Under the pieces are notes generated by a model. The model ran no database searches. It was not told the origin of the DNA and worked only from the letters and a program-made list of their open reading frames with translations. From assembly GCA_030745755.1 (NCBI GenBank), contig JASLOA010000004.1, positions 92,970 through 156,969 of the forward strand: DNA of 64,000 bases, in the 5' to 3' direction. Position 1 is the first letter of the stretch, and each line of letters opens with the position of its first letter. Origin of the DNA: Kiritimatiellia bacterium. Lineage in GTDB: Bacteria > Verrucomicrobiota > Kiritimatiellia > UBA8416 > JABMPJ01. This document shows positions 36,744 through 45,011 of the stretch, one piece after another. Made by a program: the position numbers and the translations under genes.

Positions 36744-38279
36744 ATGTCGAACTACGATGAACTCGTTGAACTGTGCAACGAATTCCGCCGGCATGCGGAG
36801 CCGGATTTCAGCCAAGGCCCTGCTGACTACACCGATGAGGCCATGGCGGCGCAGATTGCGGCATTGCCGGACTTTCGGAAGCGGCTTGAATCGCTAGAGA
36901 CGAGCGGCTGGCCTGTCTCAGAACAGGTGGACTACGAGATTGTGCGTGGTGAGATGAACGGCATGGCGTTCGATCACCGCGTGCTCCGGCCCTGGAAGCG
37001 GAACCCCAGCTTCTATGCGACCGTCAGAATGGGACCCAGCGATGTGCCCAAAGACGAGGTCGCACATGTTTCGGATGTGCTGCGTCATTACAAATATGAG
37101 TTTCCGCTCAGTGCCGAGGCCAGGCGGGAATACCAGGCGAAGCTGAAACGCATTCCGGGCCTACTGGAGCAGGCCAAACAGAACCTGGACCAGGATGCGA
37201 AAGATATGTATTTCTTTGGTATCCGTCAGAAGCATAGCGAGGTCGGTGCGTTCGAGGCGATCATCAAGCAGTTCGGCGAGGTGCATCCGGAGCTGGTGCC
37301 CGATGTTGAGAAAGCCAAGGCCGCGACGGAAGACATGGTCGAATGGCTCGAGAAGCGGCATCACGATATGCCCGACTCCTATGACGGTATTGGCGTAGAG
37401 AACTTCGACTGGTACATGGCCAATGTTCACTTTGTGCCCTTCACGTGGCAGGAACAGCGGAACCTGGTGCGTCGTGAACTGGAGCGCAGCTGGACCAGCA
37501 TGGCTCTTGAGGAGCAGCGGAATCGGGCGCTACCCCCGCTTGCACCGGCCGCTACCCGGGAAGAGGCACAAGCGCGGTCAACAGCCGACCGGCAGGCGTT
37601 CTTTGATTTCTTGCGCGAGAACATCTTCACGGTGCCCGACTACATGCAGTTGGGCGATCAGGTGGGCGAACCGCAGAAAGCCGAAGATCGCTGCTTTTTC
37701 TCGCAGTGCCTCTGTCGTGACTACCTGGCGCTGCGGTGCCACGATATCCACTGGCTTGAGCTCCAGCGCGAGGAGCGCAATACGCATCCGATCCGGCATC
37801 GTCCGCCCATGTACAACTTGTGGGAGTTCAGGTCGGAGGGCCTGGCAACGGCCTTTGAAGAGACGATGCTGCAGGCCGGGTTCCTGGACCAGCGGCCGCG
37901 TGCGCGCGAAATCACCTATGTGCTCGTGGCATTTCGTGCGGCACGCGCACTGGCCGGGATGAAGCTGCAGAGCCGGGAATGGACGCTCCAGCAAGCGATC
38001 GACTACACCGTGGCGAAGACCCCGCGGGGATGGCTAAAGTCGGATGGCGGGTTGATTCTCGGTGATCTCGGCCTCTACCTGCAGCAACCGGGGTATGGCA
38101 CAAGTTACGTGGTGGGTAAGGTCCAATTCGACCGATTGATCGCCGAGTGCGCATGTCTGCGCGGCGAGAAGTTCAACCTTAAGAAGTTCTTTGACGAGTA
38201 CTTCTCGCTCAGCACCATTCCTGCCTCACTCATTCGCTGGGAAATGACGGGAAGCCGGGAGCCGATGTTCAATCCGTAG
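36744..38279 (+). CDS. DUF885-like protein, probably lacking the metallopeptidase motif
   Basis: 511 residues. AGGAGG is upstream of the ATG. It is mostly alpha-helical with no signal peptide. The second half resembles DUF885 proteins: RSEGLATAFEETMLQAGF (Glu365) and QPGYGTSYVVGKVQFDRLI near the C-terminus. In active DUF885 members an HExxPGHH-type zinc motif precedes this. The corresponding place here reads RCHDIHWLELQ (His333, Asp334, His336), so the glutamate and one histidine are not in the usual arrangement. It may be non-catalytic or use a different mechanism. It lies 31 nt upstream of a UroD-like gene and likely shares its operon. Family assignment is by motif pattern only and could be wrong; function unknown. 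Confidence 0.6.
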   Translation: MSNYDELVELCNEFRRHAEPDFSQGPADYTDEAMAAQIAALPDFRKRLESLETSGWPVSEQVDYEIVRGEMNGMAFDHRVLRPWKRNPSFYATVRMGPSDVPKDEVAHVSDVLRHYKYEFPLSAEARREYQAKLKRIPGLLEQAKQNLDQDAKDMYFFGIRQKHSEVGAFEAIIKQFGEVHPELVPDVEKAKAATEDMVEWLEKRHHDMPDSYDGIGVENFDWYMANVHFVPFTWQEQRNLVRRELERSWTSMALEEQRNRALPPLAPAATREEAQARSTADRQAFFDFLRENIFTVPDYMQLGDQVGEPQKAEDRCFFSQCLCRDYLALRCHDIHWLELQREERNTHPIRHRPPMYNLWEFRSEGLATAFEETMLQAGFLDQRPRAREITYVLVAFRAARALAGMKLQSREWTLQQAIDYTVAKTPRGWLKSDGGLILGDLGLYLQQPGYGTSYVVGKVQFDRLIAECACLRGEKFNLKKFFDEYFSLSTIPASLIRWEMTGSREPMFNP

Positions 38280-38310
38280 GGTAGCTGCACAGAATGAAGA
38301 AACAGACACG

Positions 38311-39456
38311 ATGAACGGGCGAGAGCTTCATCAGGCGATATACAGCGGAGAGCGCTTTGACCGACTGCCGGTCATTGGCCTTGAGGGGTGGGCCGAAGCA
38401 GTGGAGCGTTGGCGCACCGAAGGCCTCGAAGAAGGCGTGGACCCCAACGAGGCGCTCGGCCTGATCTCAGACGACAACACGAGTCTCCCGCTGGACCTCA
38501 ACATGTATCCGCTCTTCGAGCTCGAGGTCCTGGAGAAGGACGAAAAGTACGTTACTGTCATTGATGAGTTCAAGGTGACCAAGAAGCTGCTCAGAGAGGA
38601 CTTCGATCGGACCGAGGGGAACATGAGTCAGTCGGGCGCGATGAGTTCGATGTCGCACTGGATCGATTTCCCGGTCAAAGACATGAACTCATGGAAAGAA
38701 ATCTTCGAGGAGCGATTCCATGCCACACCGGAGGGCCGCATTCCGGAGAACATCAACGTAGATGGCGACACTATCAAGCAACGCGCCGAGACGAGATGGG
38801 CGTCACACTTTTCATTCCCGTTCGGCGGCATGTTCAGCGCCGTCCGTCAACTCATGGGCCTGGAAGGGGCGATCTTCGCCATGTCCGACGATCCCGAGCT
38901 GGTCCGTACGATCGTGTCGGATCTCGGCAGCTTCTATGCCGACTCATTCGCCATGCTGCTCCCGGAATACCGGCTCGATCAGATAACATGCTTTGAAGAC
39001 ATGTGTTCGAACAGGGCGCCGTTGATCTCCCCAGCGATGTTCAGGGAGTTTTTCATGCCCGCCTACAAGGAGTACCTGGGCAGGCTCAAAGACATGGGTG
39101 TACTGCAGGCATTCATTGATACCGACGGAGATGCTCGCCGAATACTCCCTGAGCTCGTGGAATGCGGCTTTACGGGGATGTCGCCCTGCGAGATCAAGGC
39201 GGGCATGGATCCATCTGAACTACTTGAGCAATACCCAGCCCTGTCCTTCGTTGGCGGCATTGACAAGGTGGCCGTGGCCACGGGCGGCGAGGCGCTCGAA
39301 CAGGAATGCGCTCGGCGCTTCAAGACCGCATGGGACCTGGGGCGCTACTTGCCCGCGCTCGATCACCTCGCGCCGCCGGATATCTCGTGGGAGAGCGCTC
39401 AGCGCTACGCCCGTATCGTACGTGCGCGGTCGATCGGGCCCAATGGGCTGAACTGA
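38311..39456 (+). CDS. UroD-like (MtaA/CmuA-type) methyltransferase family protein
   Basis: 381 residues. It starts MNGRELHQAIYSGERFDRLP, the usual opening of the uroporphyrinogen-decarboxylase/methyltransferase superfamily. The TIM-barrel motifs HFSFPFGGMFSAVRQLMGLE, DMCSNRAPLISPAMFREFF, QAFIDTDGDARRILPELVE and MSPCEIKAGMD are recognisable. The haem-enzyme substrate residues are not conserved as in HemE, so the protein is not expected to decarboxylate uroporphyrinogen. Relatives (MtaA, MtbA, CmuA) move methyl groups to or from corrinoids. It lies between the DUF885-like gene and a secreted TIM-barrel protein. It is one of five intact UroD-like genes in this window, and no corrinoid-binding protein accompanies them. 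Substrate unknown. Confidence 0.85.
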   Translation: MNGRELHQAIYSGERFDRLPVIGLEGWAEAVERWRTEGLEEGVDPNEALGLISDDNTSLPLDLNMYPLFELEVLEKDEKYVTVIDEFKVTKKLLREDFDRTEGNMSQSGAMSSMSHWIDFPVKDMNSWKEIFEERFHATPEGRIPENINVDGDTIKQRAETRWASHFSFPFGGMFSAVRQLMGLEGAIFAMSDDPELVRTIVSDLGSFYADSFAMLLPEYRLDQITCFEDMCSNRAPLISPAMFREFFMPAYKEYLGRLKDMGVLQAFIDTDGDARRILPELVECGFTGMSPCEIKAGMDPSELLEQYPALSFVGGIDKVAVATGGEALEQECARRFKTAWDLGRYLPALDHLAPPDISWESAQRYARIVRARSIGPNGLN

Positions 39457-39501
39457 TGGAAGAGATAACGCCAATGGCAGAACGACGAACCATCCGAAGA
39501 T

Positions 39502-39523
39502 CGGTTGACGCTATCGTCAACCG
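39502..39523. promoter_or_regulatory. Perfect 9-bp stem-loop just upstream of a ribosome-binding site
   Basis: CGGTTGACG and CGTCAACCG flank CTAT. The right arm runs into CCGAAACTGGAGGAGAAAG, which holds the ribosome-binding site of the TTG-started gene at 39542. A related string, CGTCAACCGAAATGGACAGG, precedes the ATG at 20634. It may modulate translation or be part of a shared mobile leader. Confidence 0.55.
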
Positions 39524-39541
39524 AAACTGGAGGAGAAAGCC

Positions 39542-42475
39542 TTGAGGATACTTGGTTCATGTGCGGCGCTTTGTCTTTCGGCGTCGGCCGTGTTTTGCAG
39601 TGCGGCGGAGACGATGACGCTCGAGAACGAAATGGTCAGCGTTGCGCTTAGCGCGCGCGGTTTGTCTCAGATCCATGACAAGCAGGCGGCCCACACGATT
39701 CATTTCGACAGCGACACGTTTTCGCTGACGGTGAATGATGAGGTCATTGAGAGTGCCGGCCTCGTTGCGGAACGGTCAAGGCGAGATAAGACGAGCGTCG
39801 TTTATGCCTACGACACCGACAAATGGACGGTAACGGTTGTCTACGAACTGAAACCGAGCTGGCGGTTTGTCAGCAAGCAGCTCAGGCTGACGGCTAAGGA
39901 TGGATCCGACTACAGGGTCAAGCGCATCACGTTGTTTGACGGTAAGCTGCGCAACGAGATTGACGAGACGTTTGAACTGTCCTCAAGACGCTCCATGCAA
40001 TACGGATTGTCGCTGCGGCTGAAAGATGAGGGACATCGCGGGTGTTTCGTCTTGGTCCAGAATCCGAGCACAAAGTACCTGGCGTCGGGTCAGAACATTT
40101 CGGCCGCATACGAGCCGGACATGAACTGGCAGTCCGAGCAGGGCGCGTTTCCGTCGGACCGCCTGTGTATCGGGCCGTACAGGTTGACCGGCAATACGTT
40201 CCGCCACGACATGGCCGAGGAATGGAAATATGTCCAGCGCCCTGCAGAGTTTCTCAGGGAGGGTCGTCAGATCGACTGGGCGGAGATTGAGGCGGTCACC
40301 GAGTGTGTACGGGCCTTCTTGAGGGAGGACCGGCAGAAGAGCATTCGCGTGCACATCGGCTGGTGTGAGAATGACTACCAGATCGACCGAAGCACAGCCG
40401 AAGGCAAGGCGGAATACAGAAGGATTATCGACCAGGCCGCGGCGATGGGTTGCCAGTATGTGCTGCACACATCGGCCCACGACACGCTGGCCCCACCGGG
40501 GGAGAGCCGGGATGCCTGGAACTGGGAAAACGTGTTGTGGTTCAACCTGGGGCAGAAAATCAGAAAAGACGAATGGGTTCCCGGGAAGGATCCGATAGCG
40601 GATGATGTCCTGGCGATCATAAAGTACGCCAAGTCGAAGGACGTGAAGCTACTGGCCTATGTCTATCCGTCAATGCCGTTCATGCAGAACCCGGAATGGA
40701 CCGCGTGGCGCACGAGCCAGGGCAAGCAACCGCACGGGTATTTGACGGTCGATACGGGGTTGCCCAGCTACCAGGATTGGCTTGTGAACAAGTTGGTGAG
40801 CTTCTGCGACGCGACGACATGCGCTGGATTCTCCTTCGATCACTGGTGGATTGCCTACGAAGAGAAGCTGGGGCCGGTCTCCAGTAAGTACCAGCAATGG
40901 TTTGGTACCCGACGCGTGCTTGATGAGCTCAGGGCAAAGCTCCCTGAGGTCATCATCGATACCCGGCAGCAACTGCATTGGTTCGGCACATGGACGTGGC
41001 TGGCAGGCAGCTATCCGCATCCTATGATGTCGGACGAGCAGCCCGGCAGTTTTAATGCGATTGTCGATCTGAGCACTGATCGTGTCAACGGTGCCAGGCA
41101 GAGGTACATCGCATGGCGCCTGATGACGTGTGACTTCTGTCCCACTGAAATCCTGCCCGGATTCATTACGCATCAGACGGTGCGCAGCGATGCTAAGCGG
41201 AAGATGCGGAAAGACCGGTATCGTCCACGGGATTGGGACTGCCTGGGCTGGAAGTACAACCTTCTCTCTTCCGTCGCAACGGCGCCATTCAACCATGTGA
41301 TCAACTACGTGCCGGCACGCGACGAGCAGGAATTCAAAGCGTTCTCGAAAGCGGACAAGGCGTTCTTCAATACCTGGCTGGATTTTACGGACGAAAACGT
41401 GAAGTACATGAAACACGTGCGGCCGATCATCGGGCAGCCAATGGTCGGCAGGTGTGACGGTACAAGCGCGATCGTTGAAGATGAAGGGTACATCTTCCTT
41501 TTTAATCCGAACTACCGTGTCATGAAGACCGAGTTCAGGCTGGACGCATCGATCGGACTCAGCAAAGGCGACGCCTTTACGCTGCGGGAGCTCCATTCCG
41601 AGGCTGGCCGCTACATCGCAGCGCCGGGAAAAGGTGTGTGGGACTATGGCGACGACGTTGCGCTTGAAATGGGCGGCATCTCTGCGGTGGTATTGAAGAT
41701 TGAACCGGCCCAGCCGAATCGCCCGAGGCCGATTCTCTTTGGCGCTGTCGGCAAGGTGCGCGTGTCGCGCGGTACATTGACACTCACCGGCGTCGCCGGG
41801 CGGGTGGGGGAATCACGTGTGCTCACGGTGCTGCTGCCCGGCGGACAGCCCATCAAGGAGGTGACCGTCAATGGGCACAAGACCGCATTCAAACAGGTGG
41901 GATCGCGCGTCACCTGCAAGGTGACATTTGAGGGTGAACTGTTCACCAAGGCACAGCAGATTGACGAATACGATCCAGCCTTCAAGGGGAACGTGGTCGA
42001 AGCGACCTTCACTATTCCCAAGCGTATTATGGCGCAACTTGATGCGCGCAAGAAAACATGGCCCGTGGACTGCACGGAGGACGACCTTGTCGCGCCGTGG
42101 ATGGGTCCTGAGCGACTGCTGCTGTTCGTGCAGATCGCAGATCCTTACCTCTCGGAGGAGGTCACCACGAAGAATAAGCAGGGCGAAGCCATCACCTCAA
42201 CGCGCCGTAAGGTCATACGCAAAGAGCAGGTGACGATCGAGATCGACGGTCAGCCGGTTGAGGTCAAGGAGGGTTACAACGGTGTCTATCCTTACATTCC
42301 GCGTTCCTGCATGGGCCTGTATGCCGAGATCACGAATCTGGCACCGGATGTGAAGCATGCGATCAAGGTTACCTTGCCCGATGGGCTGGCGGCCGGCCAG
42401 TTCCAGGGGCTCTTCTTTGAGCATGTTGAAGACGAGTTCACGACCACACTGCTGCCCCCTGTCGGAACGAGGTAG
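39542..42475 (+). CDS. Secreted TIM-barrel protein, putative GH36-like glycosidase
   Basis: 977 residues with a TTG start at 39542. GGAGGAG lies 6 nt upstream, and MRILGSCAALCLSASAVFC is a signal peptide, so this start is well supported. Residues about 20-220 form a beta-sandwich. The next 350 residues look like a TIM barrel: SIRVHIGWCENDYQ, CQYVLHTSAHDTLAPPGES, VKLLAYVYPSMPFM, then CAGFSFDHWWIAYEE, where the Asp occupies the place of the clan GH-D nucleophile. Beta domains follow, with a lysine-rich stretch and a C-terminal beta domain to 977. It resembles large hypothetical alpha-galactosidase-like proteins of PVC bacteria, but I cannot place it in a CAZy family. It is upstream of a true GH36 gene. 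Confidence 0.65.
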   Translation: MRILGSCAALCLSASAVFCSAAETMTLENEMVSVALSARGLSQIHDKQAAHTIHFDSDTFSLTVNDEVIESAGLVAERSRRDKTSVVYAYDTDKWTVTVVYELKPSWRFVSKQLRLTAKDGSDYRVKRITLFDGKLRNEIDETFELSSRRSMQYGLSLRLKDEGHRGCFVLVQNPSTKYLASGQNISAAYEPDMNWQSEQGAFPSDRLCIGPYRLTGNTFRHDMAEEWKYVQRPAEFLREGRQIDWAEIEAVTECVRAFLREDRQKSIRVHIGWCENDYQIDRSTAEGKAEYRRIIDQAAAMGCQYVLHTSAHDTLAPPGESRDAWNWENVLWFNLGQKIRKDEWVPGKDPIADDVLAIIKYAKSKDVKLLAYVYPSMPFMQNPEWTAWRTSQGKQPHGYLTVDTGLPSYQDWLVNKLVSFCDATTCAGFSFDHWWIAYEEKLGPVSSKYQQWFGTRRVLDELRAKLPEVIIDTRQQLHWFGTWTWLAGSYPHPMMSDEQPGSFNAIVDLSTDRVNGARQRYIAWRLMTCDFCPTEILPGFITHQTVRSDAKRKMRKDRYRPRDWDCLGWKYNLLSSVATAPFNHVINYVPARDEQEFKAFSKADKAFFNTWLDFTDENVKYMKHVRPIIGQPMVGRCDGTSAIVEDEGYIFLFNPNYRVMKTEFRLDASIGLSKGDAFTLRELHSEAGRYIAAPGKGVWDYGDDVALEMGGISAVVLKIEPAQPNRPRPILFGAVGKVRVSRGTLTLTGVAGRVGESRVLTVLLPGGQPIKEVTVNGHKTAFKQVGSRVTCKVTFEGELFTKAQQIDEYDPAFKGNVVEATFTIPKRIMAQLDARKKTWPVDCTEDDLVAPWMGPERLLLFVQIADPYLSEEVTTKNKQGEAITSTRRKVIRKEQVTIEIDGQPVEVKEGYNGVYPYIPRSCMGLYAEITNLAPDVKHAIKVTLPDGLAAGQFQGLFFEHVEDEFTTTLLPPVGTR

Positions 42476-42651
42476 AATCAAGGGCGCTCTATGTGACGTG
42501 ATGGGCTGTTGCACAAGAGTATGGAGTCGGCCAAGCTTATCTACTTATCGGCGATGCCGAGTCGGAATTGTGTCTCTTATATACGGACCTCGTCCCTTGT
42601 TCAATCCGGAGGTTCAAGTGTACGCTTATATGGCAACAAGAAGGATGAGGC

Positions 42652-44799
42652 ATGAGCAAGCACAAAGAACCACCCATCGTACAGGTTGAAGACAACTGGG
42701 ACGAAGCAACGCGCACACTTTCATATTCATACGCCGGGCGATTGCTGATTTCTATGGTAATCCCGGGCGAGCACGAGCCCTCATACCGCCGCGATTCCGA
42801 CGGCACCTTGAACAGCATTCCGCTCATCGAACAGATCTACGTCATGCTGAAGGAAGAGGTCACCGCCGAGGTGACTTTCTACCTGACGCACGAGGCCGTG
42901 AACATGCGGCCGCGCCGTGCAATATCAGAGCAGGCCATACTCGGCCAGATCGGTCGACCTCTGCTCCGCGACGTCAATGGCCTCTATGACATGACAGAGG
43001 ACTACATGCTGAGCTGGTACGGGAGGCCCTGGCAATGGCTATCTGACAAATTCGAAACGGACGCTGACGGTAACCTGGTAGCCCGCATGCAGGTGAAGAT
43101 GGGCAAGTCGGCCTGGTTTATAAACTTCAAACCACAATTCTATCGCACTCATCACGGCTACAAGTATCACGAGCCATGGAAGTACCGCCCGCGCCTCGAG
43201 CCGATCTCCGGCTGGTGCTCGTGGGAAGCACACCGCAGAAACATCGACCAGGACCGCGTAGACGAGGCGGCACAGTTCTGCGGCAAGCATTTCAAGCCTT
43301 ACGGCATGACGTACATCCAGATAGACGACGGGTTCCAGAAGATGCCGCTGCCAGCCAACCCGGACAAGCCCATTCCGGACGCATGGCTCAACATCGATGA
43401 CGAGAAGTTCCCGAAAGGTCACGCAGGCATAGTCGAATCCATCAGGAAAGAGGGCATGGAGCCGGGCATTTGGACGAGCGTCTCCATCTACAACGACGAA
43501 TTCCCTAAGCACCAGGCGCATTGCCTTGTCAAGGACGACAAGGGCGTGCCGATACTTGGTGACTGGATCAAGTATCTGATCGATTGCACGCCAGAGACGC
43601 TGAAGGAACAGGTTGTGCCTTATTACAAGCAACTGGCCGAATACGGCTACACCTACTTCAAGACCGATGTGACACGCCACCTGCTCTTCGACGGCTTCCA
43701 CAAGGCCGTCGAGGCCGGCACCATGACATGGCAGGAAGCTGAAGAGAAGTATCGCGCCTTCATGGAAGCAGCTCGCGAAGCCATGGGCGACAAGCCGTTC
43801 TGGTTGTTGAGTTGGGGCGTGATGATGGAAGGCGCTGGAACCGTCGATGCATGCCGCATATCGATGGACGCCCTGCCGACCTGGTCCGGACTGCGTATGC
43901 AGATCATCGAATCCGCCCGCTGGTGGCACACGCATCGCGTTGTCTGGCAGAACGATCCGGATCACATATGCATGCGTGCCAACTTGGAATGGGCGCGCAG
44001 CGTACTCTCGACCGTCTCACTGACTGGCGGACTGTTTATGCTGTCGGATTCCATCGACAAGTACGATGAAGATCGGGTCTACATGATCCAGCGCTGTCTC
44101 CCGCCACTGCCCACCGTAACCGCCGAGACCGGCCCGCTGCAGGATGACTATGCCGCTTTCACATGGACCAAGTTCCACGGATTCGGAGTGCTGGACGACC
44201 CGCCCTACGAAGCCGAGGACATGAGCGAGGAAGAAGCGCGTGATATGGCCGGCTGGTCGGAAACAATGGACGACAATCATCCGCTTGGTTCGCTGTGGTC
44301 ATTCCATCTTGATACCGATGCAGGTCGTTGGTGCGTCGCACTGCGCGCAGCTGTCCTGCCGCTAAAGGAATCGTCACTCTCCCTCTCGAAGCTCGGGCTC
44401 AATGAGCACAGAGAGTATATAGCGTTCGACTTCTGGAAGCAGCAGTATCTGGGTAAGGCTACAGGAACCCTCGCCTGTGAGGCGTTGCGAGTTGGCCATT
44501 GCCAGGTAATAGCCCTGCGAGAAGTCAGCGACCACCCGCAGCTTATCTCATCATCACGCCACATCAGCCAGGATGCCGTCAGCGTCAAGAAGCAGCAATG
44601 GAATGACGGACTGTTGACGCTGAGCCTCGACGGTGTACCCGGAACAACCGAGACATACTGGTTCCATGTTCCGGCAGGCGCCACGATCACAGCCGCCGAA
44701 GGCGATGGTCTGACAGCCGAACTCGGTGAACTAGCAGACGAGTGCCTGGCCGTAAGCGTAACGTTCAAGTCGCAGGACGCCGTCCTGCGACTGAACTAG
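42652..44799 (+). CDS. GH36-type alpha-galactosidase (clan GH-D)
   Basis: 715 residues; AAGGATGAGG upstream of the ATG. The N-terminal beta domain is followed by ISGWCSWEAHRRNIDQDRV and YIQIDDGFQKM, the GH36 barrel entry. Asp339 in YTYFKTDVT is the expected nucleophile, and Asp406 in DACRISMDALPTW is the expected acid/base. LSTVSLTGGLFMLSDSI matches the family loop downstream. GH36 enzymes cleave alpha-galactosides, and some subgroups (raffinose synthase and seed-imbibition-like, which share the GWCSW motif) transfer galactose or act on alpha-N-acetylgalactosamine. No signal peptide, so cytoplasmic. It follows the secreted TIM-barrel gene after 176 bp. Confidence 0.88.
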   Translation: MSKHKEPPIVQVEDNWDEATRTLSYSYAGRLLISMVIPGEHEPSYRRDSDGTLNSIPLIEQIYVMLKEEVTAEVTFYLTHEAVNMRPRRAISEQAILGQIGRPLLRDVNGLYDMTEDYMLSWYGRPWQWLSDKFETDADGNLVARMQVKMGKSAWFINFKPQFYRTHHGYKYHEPWKYRPRLEPISGWCSWEAHRRNIDQDRVDEAAQFCGKHFKPYGMTYIQIDDGFQKMPLPANPDKPIPDAWLNIDDEKFPKGHAGIVESIRKEGMEPGIWTSVSIYNDEFPKHQAHCLVKDDKGVPILGDWIKYLIDCTPETLKEQVVPYYKQLAEYGYTYFKTDVTRHLLFDGFHKAVEAGTMTWQEAEEKYRAFMEAAREAMGDKPFWLLSWGVMMEGAGTVDACRISMDALPTWSGLRMQIIESARWWHTHRVVWQNDPDHICMRANLEWARSVLSTVSLTGGLFMLSDSIDKYDEDRVYMIQRCLPPLPTVTAETGPLQDDYAAFTWTKFHGFGVLDDPPYEAEDMSEEEARDMAGWSETMDDNHPLGSLWSFHLDTDAGRWCVALRAAVLPLKESSLSLSKLGLNEHREYIAFDFWKQQYLGKATGTLACEALRVGHCQVIALREVSDHPQLISSSRHISQDAVSVKKQQWNDGLLTLSLDGVPGTTETYWFHVPAGATITAAEGDGLTAELGELADECLAVSVTFKSQDAVLRLN

Positions 44800-45011
44800 C
44801 GCCCTCCGGAGCCCATTGTGGAACGGATGAGGGACAGGTCATGTGAGTGCGATGAAGACCATCAGAACAGAATGTGAGGCCCGGTGTATTCGCAACGTGT
44901 CGTCGCCGGCGAGCATTATGCACTCGATTGTTGGGCCTCCTGGTATTTCCGATTTCACCAAAGCGCCAACTGCTGGTGCTTCTGGATGTCCAAGCGCTCT
45001 GGGGCTCACAT

